Assembly: GCF_020509005.1 (NCBI RefSeq)
Contig: NC_063023.1
Coordinates: forward strand, 930,001 to 994,000
Direction: 5' to 3'
Length of the DNA: 64,000 nt
Source: Fulvia fulva
Lineage: Eukaryota > Ascomycota > Dothideomycetes > Mycosphaerellales > Mycosphaerellaceae
Shown: piece by piece, positions 1-10,927 of the stretch
Position numbering within the stretch: position 1 is the stretch's first letter
Layout of the letters: every line of letters begins with the position of its first letter
Position numbers and translations under genes: made by a program
Notes under the pieces: generated by a model
Database searches by the model: none
Told to the model about the DNA's origin: nothing
The model's input: only the letters and a program-made list of their open reading frames with translations

Positions 1-290
1 CTTGGTGCTCACTGACGCTCTCTAGGTACGTGACCCAAAGTCTTGACCTCGAGGTCAAGAGACTGTTGGAGCCCGGCAAAGTCCGCTGGCTGTTCTGCAG
101 GGCACAGACCAAGGAGATAGTAAACGGCCGATCAGACATGGAGGTACTAGTCTTAGATCCTGACATGAATTTGATCGCTATCGGGCATCAGATCATAATC
201 GTCAAAAGTCTCGAGTGGGCAAAGAAGGGTGCCAAAGTACCCGCTAGCAGCAATGGCCCGAACAGTGGAGTATCAAGCCCAAGAATCTAG
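1..290 (+). CDS. Thioesterase-like (hotdog) protein, 3' end only
   Basis: Only the last exon is in the window. Bases 1-25 look like the end of an intron (CTGAC branch-like site, then CTCTCTAG), and the exon runs from about 26 to a TAG at 288-290. It encodes about 87 residues. The stretch around WLFCRAQTKEIVNGRSDMEV, followed by VLDPDMNLIAIGHQ and IIIV, resembles the C-terminal hotdog repeat of fungal thioesterase-like (TesB-type) acyl-CoA thioesterases, where an aromatic-rich strand and an IALSHQ-like strand close the fold. Such proteins hydrolyse acyl thioesters, but the substrate cannot be read here and the first hotdog repeat lies outside the window. The final 20 or so residues (Ser/Pro-rich) are likely a disordered tail. 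The family assignment rests on one exon. Confidence 0.55.
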   Translation, partial: WCSLTLSRYVTQSLDLEVKRLLEPGKVRWLFCRAQTKEIVNGRSDMEVLVLDPDMNLIAIGHQIIIVKSLEWAKKGAKVPASSNGPNSGVSSPRI

Positions 291-3200
291 ATCTCCGGAT
301 AACGCAGTCATCACTGCTGTCGTAGCCCCTTTTCATGGCATAGCAAGGGATATGGAGAGAGCAATGCGTGGCGAATGTGATCGTAGCCTCAGGTGCGTTA
401 GCGGCAAATGTTCTTCGCCGGAGGGTTCTTGCTTGCCTCCGGGTTATATTCTGTGCACTTCGGAGGTGTCAAGTGCGATGGCGAAGAGACCTGGCGTTGG
501 GGTGTTTGTATTGCAAGACGATAGAAGAAGGAAAGGAGATCTAGGACGTTTCAGACCCCGTCATGAAACTTGTCATGGCCCCGAACTTGCTCTAGCGGCG
601 GCCAATCCCGCATGCTCATGAGACAAAATCAGTTCCGGGGATCTCTGCCCCCTGCAATCAATTCTCAACCACACTTCTCATCAATCGATATCGCCACAAC
701 CACCTGTCTGGCACGCGATATCCTACATGATCAGGACGGACAGGCAGACGGGTGGAACTGGGCCCGACAGTATGGCGCCAACTCTTATTCGCGGAAGCGG
801 CTCCTGTGCCTGGACTTCAGCGAGTTGGGAAACCCCATAGATGCGGCCAAGCCAGCCTCCATATTGACGACATTGAACATGCGAGAATGCGATTTGAACA
901 TCTGGCCTCCTAGCTCATCTGTTCGGTCGCACATGTTCGTACGGCTAAGTTGATGTGGTCGGGGAGGAGTGGCTATGTGAAGCCCGAGATGTTCGGAGGG
1001 CTCTCCGATGAACAGTGCGAAGTCTACGTTGCCAACAGGGGAACAATACTGCAAGCGGCTCAATGCTAGATCCCATCACCATCACCCAAAAATGGCACAC
1101 AAGAAGACAGGTTGTTCTGTATGGGCTGGTTCAGCTCGTACCTCACTTCTTCATACAGAATAGCAGCACATCTCCGCAGCTGCATTTTGTCCGATACGAC
1201 AATGAAGGGTGTATACCACTCTGGCCGAAGTCGTCCTTGAAAGTGCCTCCAGGGAACTCGTTCTCGGACAACTCTCGTCCGGGCATTTGTTAGAGTCCTC
1301 CGCGGAGGAGCCCTTCATGCACAGTGGCTGGACCGAACTCAACCCGCCATGCCCCATCTGACTGCTGCCGGCGCTGCAGAGCAGTGGGAGCTTTATTCAT
1401 CGGCATATGCAGCTCCTCTCACCGGTTCGGACAACATCGCGGAGCAAGCCAGCATCGGACTGAGCTGTCAGAGCTGCGCTGTTGTGATGGACAGACGTCA
1501 AGCATCCGTGGAGCCAGCATCTTCAAACGCGTGGCTGTTGGATTGCGAGACAGTATTGGAAGCATGAGTCTGGAACACAAACTGTATGCACGGCAACAGG
1601 GTATAGAGCAGCCCTATCGTGCAACCCAGCTCTGTACCGGGGCAACGCAGTCTGCTCAAGATCTCGCTTATCTTCAACCAGAGTACGGGCCTTTGGAGCA
1701 GCAGGGATCACCGATCCAGTACGACGTCGCTTGCTTCGCTGCTGGTCGTTTGCATTGTCGGAGCACACCGGGCCTTTGGGGCTGCTAGACGGTGTCGCAA
1801 TGCATTTGCGTTAGGATGGTAAACGAGCTGTTCGCCATCGTTCGTGTCGCCAACCGCTGTGGTTGGTAACGAACCCTCAGATTTGAGCCGCCGTCGACAT
1901 GCACCTAAGCGATTGAGGAGCACCTGTCTGTCATGGCGCCGCAGTCAGCATGAGCCAGCTTCTCCACCTTGTCCACCTTGCCGACAGTAGCAAGACCACC
2001 TAGATGTGTTTCACAGCCCACTCCAGGTGCTGCATACCAAGACTATGTATGCCTGGACTTCAGCTTGGATTTATGCAGTCTTTGCAGAGCGGGACGGCAC
2101 GTCCTGCATGTCAGGAGGGCGGCTCATCGGTCCGGTAGCAGGACGCAGGCAACTGTGGTTATTGCCAAGACGAGCGCCAATCATTGCATGGTATTTGAGA
2201 GAGGTCTATCGGTCCGCACGTCTAACACTGCAGCCAGGTCTCGGGTGTGCCCGTTGCATGCTATGCCACTCGATCGAATCTCACTGACCCACGCAGTGGT
2301 TGACTTCCTGGGCAATGAGTGCGACAGGTTGGGTCCAACTGTTGTGTCGGTTGAAGCTCGGCCACTGTCAGTCGAGCACGAGCAGGATGGCGTGAAGCAA
2401 CCCTGAATCACTTCCTTCTGCTGACGTCCGCCACATCCAGCCTCGAGTTCAGTCAATGCTGCGCCACTTCGATCTGCGCCGCCTTGCACGTCGCTTCTGC
2501 CACAACTGCATCCAGGACCTCAGCACACAATCATGCGAAGCACGATCAGCCATCTTGCACAAAGTGCGGAGCTTCTTTGACAAATGAGTCTTGGATCCGG
2601 GTCCTTGCTACTGGATCTTCGATCTCTGCAATACTTAACCGAGCAGAAGGAACAGGGCCTGCGAAGCTGCAACTTATCACAAGCTTCGGTTTTGCCGACC
2701 AGATTCGATGACAGGTCCCGATTTTATCCCCAAAGAATGGCAAGACTGAGCTGGAGAGTTTCGCGTGGAGGCATCGGCCGTTGTGAGGCGTGCTGGAGCG
2801 CAGCGGACGGTGAGCAAGCTAATGCACAACATCATGGTCGCAGCAACAGATGTATCGGGAAGAAGCGACCCTTCATGGCGAGTGACGTCTGCGATCCAGG
2901 TCGCTTGCATTCTTCCTACAGCGAGTGACGCGCCTGAGTGGACTGTTTGTGACAAATGGCAAACACTAGGGTCCACTACGCTTAAATGTGGTAGATTGGC
3001 TCTAGGCTGCGGCTGTGGCTTGATACCCGCCTGTCGACCCACTGCAGCGGGACGATGGGCGGAGCGGGGACAACATACTAGCTTGCAAGTGGCCCACGAC
3101 ACCGTCACATCAACAACATCCTAGCCATGCATGGCGACGCTCCAGCGGCGTGGGAGTTCCTACGCAGGTGACTGATTTCGCACAGAAGCTTTGAGCCATC

Positions 3201-4170
3201 ACGACACATTGCGTACATTCAGCTTGCGCTTCCATCTTTGCAGCAAGCTAAAGGCCATGCATGCTAGGCCCGGCCCAGGGCGCAACGTCGACAGAGCGAT
3301 CGATCATCAGCGAAGATCACAACCGCGCCACAAAGCCATCACGCCCTGCCTCTCCGCTGCATTGGACTTTCGATGTGATACCATTTGAGCAAACGCACAT
3401 CCCCATCTCCGGCCGAGTACCAAACGCCCGGGATGAAACGCAGGCACGGCCGTGTACAGAGAACTCGGTACTGAATGATCGATCAGCACCCTCTTCGCAT
3501 GAATGATTTACGCCGCATATGTGCATGAATTCATGCTATTATTTTCCTTGCCTCCACCGGCTGCGGGCGGCACTATGCAAGCCCGCATCCACAAATTGTA
3601 TTGCATGCGCCTCCTGGCTGTGGATGGACCGTTCATCCCGCATATGTCCCCCTCCTGCATCCTTTTGAGGAATGTCAGCCATTGGAAGGACCCTACTAGA
3701 TGGCATTGCTCTTGCATGAGTTCGTCGGCCGTCTCCAATATTCCTATCACCGAAACAGCGCGAGTCTAGCCGTGTGCTGCAGGGGACTACGTAGCTAGCC
3801 TTCGTTCCACTCAACATACTGGCCATTCGACCGCTTTGGGAGCATTGCCAACCCTGGAAGCGGATGTCCAGTACCGGCAAGAGCGACTCTGGGAGCAGGA
3901 AGTACGTCGTACCTCCATATAGATATGAACTGTTGTCCATCCGACGGCCAGCTCTTGATCGATCAATCCAACTCATTTCCCAGTCCCATCACATTGTCTG
4001 TCTGACTGTGATCTTGCGGCTTCTGGAGGTCGTCATCGCCTTCCATCCCTATACAACAAACTGGTAACAACAGGATACGGGTCAGAACGTCTCTACCAAT
4101 ACTCTGACATACCACGCTGCGGCTACCAACAATCACAACAACGATCACAACTACGCATCGCCAGATCAGT
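291..4170. other. Gene-poor stretch, 3.9 kb
   Basis: No open frame here reads like a protein family I know. Overlapping frames of 60-150 codons occur on both strands, but all have mixed composition with many Cys, Trp, His and Arg, as expected from non-coding GC-balanced DNA. No terminal repeats, transposase or tRNA were seen. The last few hundred bases (about 3950-4170) are rich in short C/A/T tracts and are the probable promoter and 5' leader of the Zn2Cys6 gene that follows. Confidence 0.5.
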
Positions 4171-5024
4171 ATGAAGCGTGGATATCAACAAATGATGGAA
4201 CAAACACCCATCTCCCTAGGGATGAATGGGGTGGCATATCAAGACTTCTCGGGCGGCCATTACTACTCGCCTCCGTTAGAGCCTCCCCAGCATATCTTAT
4301 TCAGCAACCCTTTTCCGACACACGGCGAATATGTGCAAGAAGGCTACCTGCCGAGTTCTGAGTCAAGCTTCTACTCCAACAGTCGGTCGTTATCGGAGCC
4401 TTTCAACATCCATCAACCGACCGAGTCATTTGGCTCAAGCAGTAGCGCCTCATCATCTTGCAGTGCCTCTGTAGCACCAGCAACACCACCACCCGTCATC
4501 TTCACTCACGGCCCCACGAAATTTCCTGCCGTGCCAATTACTCCCAGTCATCAACCTCCGAGACAGAAGGCAAAGCGGACTGCAACTGTAAGTCACCGAC
4601 CAAGCATTGTCTCACTACCATCGACCTCACCTAACATGTCACTTTACATAGGCTTGCGAAGAATGCCGGAAGCGAAAGCAGAAGTGTGATGGCGAAGGCC
4701 CATGCCAGTCATGCAAAGAGCAGAAGCTTGACTGTAAATACCGAGAGGTGTCACCCACCAAGTACGTACCTGCAAGTGACCTGTCAAGAGTCCTTCGACT
4801 AACAAATCATCTTTTACAGAAAGGACAATTCCATGGAAAGACTCGTCGCTCTGGTCGAGAACTGCAGCAAGTCGATGGAGGCGTTGAACCAGCGCCTCGA
4901 CATCATGAGCACGACGCTGCAACAGATCGAAGCTCGACTCACTAGCTGCTGGCAATGCGGGTCGAAAGTAGCGTTGGAAACCGGTGCTTGCGATTCATGC
5001 AATTACGTGCCATGTCGCCTGTAA
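4171..5024 (+). CDS. Small Zn2Cys6 transcription factor with C-terminal Cys-pair cluster
   Basis: Three exons (4171-4587, 4652-4761, 4820-5024) join in frame to 243 residues. Residues 1-139 are low-complexity, Ser/Pro-rich, probably an activation region. A canonical zinc cluster follows (C141, C144, C151, C157, C160, C167; spacing CX2CX6CX5CX2CX6C) with the basic loop RKRKQK between C144 and C151, the DNA-contacting part in Gal4-type factors. Residues 180-216 are a short heptad-like helix, probably a dimerising coiled coil. The C-terminus carries C219/C222 and C233/C236, two CXXC pairs resembling a zinc ribbon, which is unusual for this class. There is no fungal-specific regulatory (middle homology) domain. 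Both introns are 58-64 bp. The start has Ser/Pro-rich coding right behind it and no earlier in-frame ATG that fits. The target genes are unknown. Confidence 0.85.
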
Positions 5025-6968
5025 ATTGTGAGCATGACCTGTTACTTTTATTGCGAAGCTCCCTGCTAATCAAGAAGCAGACTATACCGCTTAGATTGTC
5101 GACCATCCAGCAGTGCCACCTGTCGATGTCAAAAAGGTCCGTCGGTGGAGGACCGTAAAACAAAGCTGCTGACATGAACCGTTGTAGATGAAGATGAGGA
5201 CGAATGCATTGATACCAGGGAAACGACTGTACTGTATACTACTAGGATTTGGAAGTTCCCGTTTTGGAACGTTTAGATGAGATCGCTGGGTCTCTTTACA
5301 GTACACGATGCAGGCAGCTGGTGGACGTTCTTCGTTCAATACCACTGGCCTTTCTACTTCAACAATAAGATGAGCATCTTACGAGCCTATACCGCACCTG
5401 ATGAAAAAATGAAGTGACTGAGACCAGTTGTGATGAACCATGTCGGACGCCATTAACCGTTCGACGTATCCCAGCAGCAGACAGCAGTGCTCTGCCTTCC
5501 TACATCACCCTTCCGGACCTCCTCACACACCTCCCTTCCTCGACCCACTCCTCTCGTCAGCCTCCTTACTGCACCCACCGGCGCCTGCGGACCTAGAATC
5601 TCATCGTACCGATGTCCTCTCCCCCATCGCTCAAATAAACTTTCGTCACACTGTGGCATGCCTTGGAAACGCTCTTCATTGCTGCTGGTTGAGCTGCAGT
5701 ACCTGCAGATACATCATACGTCCGTAACTATCCATGTCAGGGCAATGGTACGATGGCTGCACTGCACACGCAAACAGGTCCCCAGCACGACGATCGATGA
5801 TGCTCCATCAGGAACCTCATCGGATGCGCAACAGGTGCAGTAGGCCATGCAGTTACATGCTTCTCGTGCTTGTTGGTATATGCATTGTTTCAGAAGAGCC
5901 GTCTCGCGTGTTGATCAACAGAACATCTCCAATACACTGCATGTCACCCTCGTTTTGGCATGTGTCCTGCCACAGCAGACAGAAATGCTGTGGCTGTGCT
6001 TCTACTGATCGTCTTCAGCCAGACATCCAAGCGACTCTTCACTACAACATCACTCTTTCTACGAACCACCTCCATCCGGACTCCGCCTCTCGCTCCTCAA
6101 ACGACCCGAACTCTAGCCGAGCTAGCATGTGATTTCTTCGGTACCGAGACCGATCTGATTCCGATCTGGGAGCTGCGCTCTCATTGGCCAGAATACAATC
6201 TAACAGATTCCAGGGAATGAGGCCGATGTCTGACCAATTATGGCCAGCAAAGCGACGGAAGCAATATATTGTGCTTACAGACGCTCGGTCACGGAAGTAT
6301 GTAAGCGAGGTCGTGAAGACTGCAATTGTAAAAGTTCCATGATTGAGAACCAACTTTACCAGTCGGATTGAACATGATGGGTATTGATCATCGCGTTCCA
6401 TTCGCTATATTGCTGGGCCAGTCCAGGACCTCGATTGTGGTATAGCTCCTGAGCTTGACTATGCGATGATTTGAGATTCGGTGTTGGACAGGCCTAAAGA
6501 GTCTATGGAGAATTGTTATAGTGCTTCTAGAGCGCCAAGGATGTGATGGAGCGCATTAGCCAAGAAGACACGAAGGCATGATAGATATCCAACAAAGGCG
6601 TTGGAACACGATCAGGTCGTATGTGATACACTCGCGTGTATTTGTTAGTCAAGCCATTTCGATAGTCAGTGTCCATGCAAGAATTCGATGGCGAGGAGAA
6701 TGTGGAGGGTACTAGTAACGGCAAGAGTGAATCAACTATGACTCACATCTGCGAGCTAGTGAAGTCCATAGTCTCATCAGAGAGGGTTTCGACAAGCAAC
6801 GAAGGTCAGAGAAGAAATGTGAGGGTGCAGTACGTGTCGCCAGGGGTTTCGTTGCCATGGCGTTTTTGCCAGAGGCGCATGGCAGCCATCCGGGCATAGA
6901 CCTCTCGTACTGTCAAAGCAGTCCGCGACATGAAAGTCTAGTAAGTACTCCAGTCCTGCGTACACGGC
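5025..6968. other. Intergenic, 1.9 kb, no supported gene
   Basis: No recognisable coding sequence. The strand is pyrimidine-rich at about 5480-5610 (many CCTC and CTCC runs), as seen in fungal promoters, but no convincing start codon and exon follow it. Frames around 5734-6400 have shadow-like composition. Confidence 0.4.
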
Positions 6969-7493
6969 CTAGAGAAGAGCGTCGCGCGACACGGCCCTAA
7001 CAGCTCTCTCGTCAGAATGAACACAAGCTAGAAAAGATGTATCCTTACCCTCAGCAGCAATGGCGAGTCTCTCCTGATGATCCCTCTCTTCACGTGCCTT
7101 CTCGGTCGAATTAGAGGCGAGGCTGCAAGGGATGCAATCTGGCGTCTGCTCCTGTTGCCGACACCTCCACTGCCTCGTGCCAGGAAACTCCAGGAGAGCT
7201 CCAAAATCGTCTGCATTGGATCTGTTGTAGAACGCCAAACACTGCCATCTTGCTTGGTGTGCCACGGGAGAGAGTGCTGGCATAGCCGGGCACATGGGCT
7301 GGTGGCAGAAATCGTTGCATTTGTAGGATCCAGATATACAAACACCCGCTATCAGTGCAGTCGACCGGAGGCAACAGCCTCGAACTTCGTCCATCAACCA
7401 TCTTGATGCAAGTAGCCAGCACTGACCCAAGAAGAAGGTGCCCAAAAGGCCTGCAGAGAACACATCACATTCTATTCCCGTCAATCTACACAC
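6969..7493 (-). CDS. Possible Cys-rich small protein (doubtful)
   Basis: A minus-strand open frame of 174 codons just downstream of the chitinase. It contains an N-terminal hydrophobic stretch (about residues 12-29) and a cysteine-dense middle, including a C-x3-C-x3-C group in YKCNDFCHQPMCP, then a charged C-terminus. Secreted Cys-rich proteins are common in fungi, but no family is recognised, the N-terminus is not a clean signal peptide and another frame overlaps for most of its length. It may be a real effector-like gene with an unmodelled intron, or chance. Treat it as a candidate only. Confidence 0.2.
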   Translation of the reverse strand: MCRLTGIECDVFSAGLLGTFFLGQCWLLASRWLMDEVRGCCLRSTALIAGVCISGSYKCNDFCHQPMCPAMPALSPVAHQARWQCLAFYNRSNADDFGALLEFPGTRQWRCRQQEQTPDCIPCSLASNSTEKAREERDHQERLAIAAEGKDTSFLACVHSDERAVRAVSRDALL

Positions 7494-7507
7494 ATCAACA
7501 CTACACC

Positions 7508-8641
7508 CTACTCCATCTGCTCCCTCTTAACAACCCTCTCCACATTCCAATGCCTCCTTCCATGCCCATGCCCATGCCTCTCCCCACCCTCATGCCTCCT
7601 CCTCGTCCTCGCCGCCTTAAGGCTCGTCTTCAGATCCGCCAAAAACGGCTTATTCGCATACGCCTGACTCGCATCCCACACCATTACGCCCCCAAAATTA
7701 CTGAAACTCTTGCAGTAATTAATAATCGGCTTCAGCTGCGCCGCAGTCCTATAGCTTCCACTCTGGGCTCCGCCGATGTTGCCTGGAACACCTAGGAATA
7801 CCTTGCAGTTCTTGTTAGCCGAGGCGGACGATTTGGCGTAGTTGGACCAGGTTTGGAAGTTGAAGTTCCTCTGCGTGGCGCCTGCGGCGATGTTATATGC
7901 GCGGAGGTCACAGCCTACGTTATTGTAGTACTGGACGAAGAGCGCGTCGAAGGGGACGGCGCCGTTGGGGTCGTTGAGGAGGGGGTTCAGGTTGGCGTCT
8001 GGATAGGGACATTGTGGTGCGGCGGTGAGGTAGAATCGCTTGGAATTGTTGGCGTTCATGAGGGCACGGAGCTTGAGGCCGAAGGCGCGGAAGTAGTTGT
8101 TTCCGTCTTCGAGGTCGAGGTCGAAGCCATCTACTACGGCGGAGCCGAAGGGGCGGAGAGCGTTGCTGGAGGAGTTGACGGGGCCGAAGGTGTTCCAGAT
8201 GAGTTGGGCGTAGGCTTCAGCAGCGGCTTTGGAGGGGAAGCCGCGCTCGTGATAGGTTGCGCCGCCAATGGAGAGGAGGATTGTCTTGCCGTAGGCTTGC
8301 TGGCATTGGTTGATCTCGGCGGTGTAGGTTGGGCAGTTCCAGAGGTTTGTGCCGGGGAAGATGCCGCATTGGTAGCCTTGGTTGGCGAAGTTGATCTGAG
8401 GTTGGCCGCCGGGGCTGGTGGTGATGTTGACTACGAAGCCCATGGGGATGATATCGATGTTGGCGTTCTGGCAGTAGGTGGAGATGTTCATCTGTTCCAG
8501 GCCGCCTGAGGCGGCACCATAGGAGTTCTGTCCCCAGTAGACGGCCAGGTTCTGTGCATTGCTAAAGCGTTGGGCGGCGGCATGGTGAGCGTAGAGGACT
8601 GCTGCAGATGCACGAGCGCCAAGGGACTGTGTGAAGTTCAT
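7508..8641 (-). CDS. GH18 chitinase, class III type
   Basis: A single-exon gene for 377 residues, starting at an ATG. It is a glycoside hydrolase family 18 chitinase that cleaves beta-1,4-GlcNAc polymers by substrate-assisted catalysis. Seen in the sequence: LAVYWGQNS near residue 32 (first barrel strand), the SIGG motif at 124-127, and the catalytic DxxDxDxE motif as DGFDLDLE at 171-178 with all acidic residues intact. VQYYNN and VMVWD mark later barrel strands. Class III (hevamine/CTS1-like) enzymes usually have a signal peptide. Residues 1-23 are only weakly hydrophobic (ASAAVLYAHHAAAQ), so secretion is probable but not certain. After the barrel the last 35 or so residues form a basic His/Arg/Gly-rich tail (GERHGHGHGRRH) with no Ser/Thr-rich region, chitin-binding module or GPI signal. 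Likely roles are wall remodelling or chitin scavenging. Confidence 0.92.
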   Translation of the reverse strand: MNFTQSLGARASAAVLYAHHAAAQRFSNAQNLAVYWGQNSYGAASGGLEQMNISTYCQNANIDIIPMGFVVNITTSPGGQPQINFANQGYQCGIFPGTNLWNCPTYTAEINQCQQAYGKTILLSIGGATYHERGFPSKAAAEAYAQLIWNTFGPVNSSSNALRPFGSAVVDGFDLDLEDGNNYFRAFGLKLRALMNANNSKRFYLTAAPQCPYPDANLNPLLNDPNGAVPFDALFVQYYNNVGCDLRAYNIAAGATQRNFNFQTWSNYAKSSASANKNCKVFLGVPGNIGGAQSGSYRTAAQLKPIINYCKSFSNFGGVMVWDASQAYANKPFLADLKTSLKAARTRRRHEGGERHGHGHGRRHWNVERVVKREQME

Positions 8642-9367
8642 CGCTAGGAAAGGAATTGTGTATGCTAGTAAAGACTGGATACGAGGACGAGCCTGTTCGG
8701 AATGCCTGAAACGAGCGACAGGTACAGAAGGCTGTAAGATGGAAGACCGTTATAGCAATAGCGCAAGAGGAATACGAGATATAGATGTCCAACGTGATGC
8801 GTTACACATACATAGCACCGGTCGAACATGATGATCTAGGCGGCCCCTGGGAGGATTTGATGGCGTCGAGCGGACAGTCGATGTGGCGTTGTCTAATTTC
8901 GACAAGTAGCCGACTTCCATATTTTTGTATGAGGAACATGCCGCCTGTGCCGCAATCACATTGCTGCCATGCTGGTTCGGGCGAGACGCGAGAGTTGATG
9001 GTGGGTTTCTTGTCTTTCTTCAGCTGTGATGCGCGTGATGTGGCTGGTAGCCCAGTCGGAGGGACATGATGCGTCTTGAAGAGAGATATACAGCCGAGCG
9101 GCTATCGTTTTGCAATGCTCCTTGGAGCGGAAGACCGAGACGGTGGTGGTGAGGTCCTGTACTGTGTTGACTTGTGGGAGGTGAGGTTGACGTCGTTGAC
9201 AGGAACAAGTGGCAGGCGAGTTGTGTGTTCCCTGCAAGATGCAGGCATCGTGATCCCCGTCCCGAGGCCCCATGCACTACCTATGTAGGTACGCATTGAG
9301 CTTCACCTCGACCTCCACAGCACAACATCCCTTCCTCAAGTTTCCTTAACACAAGACACAATCCATC
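8642..9367. promoter_or_regulatory. Divergent intergenic region, chitinase / small membrane protein
   Basis: This 0.7-kb gap separates the chitinase (minus) from the next gene (plus), so it should hold both promoters. Just before 9368 there is a C/T-rich leader (about 9300-9366, with CTTCACCTCGACCTCC) typical of fungal 5' UTRs. No specific operator can be named. Confidence 0.4.
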
Positions 9368-9805
9368 ATGGGCGCCCGACTCTCTCAGCCGCGAGGTCCA
9401 GGAGGCACCACAGAATCCTCCCTAGCCACATCTCCCTCCGCACAGAAACGCGGCCCACGCTTCAACTCCCGCATGATCGCTGCACCAGCCGCAGCGTTCA
9501 CAATGGCCTGCATCCTCTTCGTATACGCTCGAACGTCGATACGTGCTGCCAAGGCAAACGCTCAGCGACATAGAGATGCAGATACTGGCGGTGAAGGGGT
9601 GAGCTTGCTGAATGAGCACCGACGGCGACATGGTCAGGCACCGAAGCTGGAGGAAGGTACGATGAAAGAGCTGGGCAGACAGTTGGTGAGAGGTGAGAAG
9701 AGGGATCCGAAGACGGAGGCGGTGGAGAGGAGTATTAGCGAGGAAGAGGAGAGGTTGAAGGCGCTCAAGGGGAGGAGGGGTGGACGTGGTGCGCCGGATG
9801 CTTGA
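9368..9805 (+). CDS. Small single-pass membrane protein, unknown function
   Basis: An uninterrupted 145-codon frame with a good start context (CATCATGGG) after a pyrimidine-rich leader. Residues 1-35 are polar. Residues 36-57 form one hydrophobic helix (MIAAPAAAFTMACILFVYA), and the rest is highly charged (Arg/Lys/Glu), with a predicted helix EEEERLKALKGRR near the end. The protein begins Met-Gly-Ala-Arg-Leu-Ser, which resembles an N-myristoylation signal, but this is not tested. The topology is compatible with a tail facing the cytosol or matrix. I do not recognise the family. Length, leader and codon pattern suggest a real gene. Confidence 0.6.
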   Translation: MGARLSQPRGPGGTTESSLATSPSAQKRGPRFNSRMIAAPAAAFTMACILFVYARTSIRAAKANAQRHRDADTGGEGVSLLNEHRRRHGQAPKLEEGTMKELGRQLVRGEKRDPKTEAVERSISEEEERLKALKGRRGGRGAPDA

Positions 9806-9892
9806 GGCCTCTACCTGACTGTCAAGATTTTTTGAACAGGAACTTCGTACATTCTGTAACCAGCGACAACTAGCACTGAAGAATGCCTTGGC

Positions 9893-10346
9893 TTGATTGG
9901 CACGCTCTATATCAAGGTCGTGTCAACCCGCGATGAGGGTCGCTTCCTACTGAACATCGTGCAGCCCAATGCTGAAGGGCCGATCCGATGCCATGTTGAG
10001 CGCCACCATTGGGGAGGACAGTTGTGGCCGGGGCGCTTCACGTTGGAATGGAGAATCGAGGACTTGATGAAGGCCGTCAGGAGCCGGGCTGAAGATGGGA
10101 AAGGGAGGCTGCAGAAGTCGGATGTGAAGAAGATTTTCAACTTTTCCCCGTGATATGGACATTGGAAGGACGCGCGAGGCTATCGTTCATGGCATAGCTG
10201 GACTAGAAAAGTGGGAGCACTGGGCTGACTCGGGGCGCTCCGTGCCATCTCCATTAGCAGAGCTGCGGCTTGAGCCTGCTGGTGAGCTAAGGCGTCGCAT
10301 GGAAGCAAGCCATCTGCGCGAGGTAGCGCGCCGCAAAGGAACCTAG
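9893..10346 (+). other. Possible coding remnant (two short frames)
   Basis: Two consecutive plus-strand frames (to 10153, then 10155-10346) read like protein, with phrases such as GRFTLEWRIEDLMKAVRSRA and AELRLEPAGELRRRMEASH. The first has no ATG start and is preceded by an in-frame TGA. Together they may be exons of an unrecognised gene or the debris of one. No family can be assigned. Confidence 0.2.
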
Positions 10347-10927
10347 GATAAAGTCGTAATACGGGTGCTGCTGTACGGGGACGAGAGCTGTCTGTTCAGA
10401 ACTTCACACAGCAAGAAGGTGAAGACTGTGTGACTGGAGTCAAGTCAGCTCTACAGAACGGGTATACTGCGTATACTGATGGAAACCATTCTCATGTCAG
10501 ATTATGCTTCGAAGCGAGCCCGGGTCAAGTCGTCATTGAGCGCCAAGACCATCACTTCAGCTTCATTTGCGCACAGATGTCACATGCCAGATGACATGGA
10601 GCTATATCCTCGTCCATGTCTCTGCAAGACGTCACTCAGTCCCGAATGAGATTACCGGGACGACCACTCTCATGCAGTGAGTGGGATATTCCGTAAGACA
10701 AAGTGCCTCTAGCGATCTGTTACGCTGTGGTAAGTAGATTTCCCATTGATCTACATCCCACATCCCTCCTTTCTCAGGCTCTTTGTTCTTCGAAAGTCTT
10801 AGCACCACTGTCGATAAAATAGCCTTTGGTACGCGGACTCGTCATCACTCCTGCCGCTGCAACACAACTCTCACGCGAGATCTCAAGTGTAGTACACATC
10901 AGTCAAGACCGACAGTTTCAGCAGACA
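10347..10927. other. Intergenic, nothing recognised
   Basis: About 0.6 kb between the 9.9-10.3 kb frames and the 3' end of the next minus-strand gene. No gene, RNA or repeat is supported. Confidence 0.4.

Noticed and set aside
7853..8509. 218-codon plus-strand ORF, Val/Glu/Gly-rich
   Set aside because: Antisense shadow of the chitinase, caused by its codon bias. No domain.
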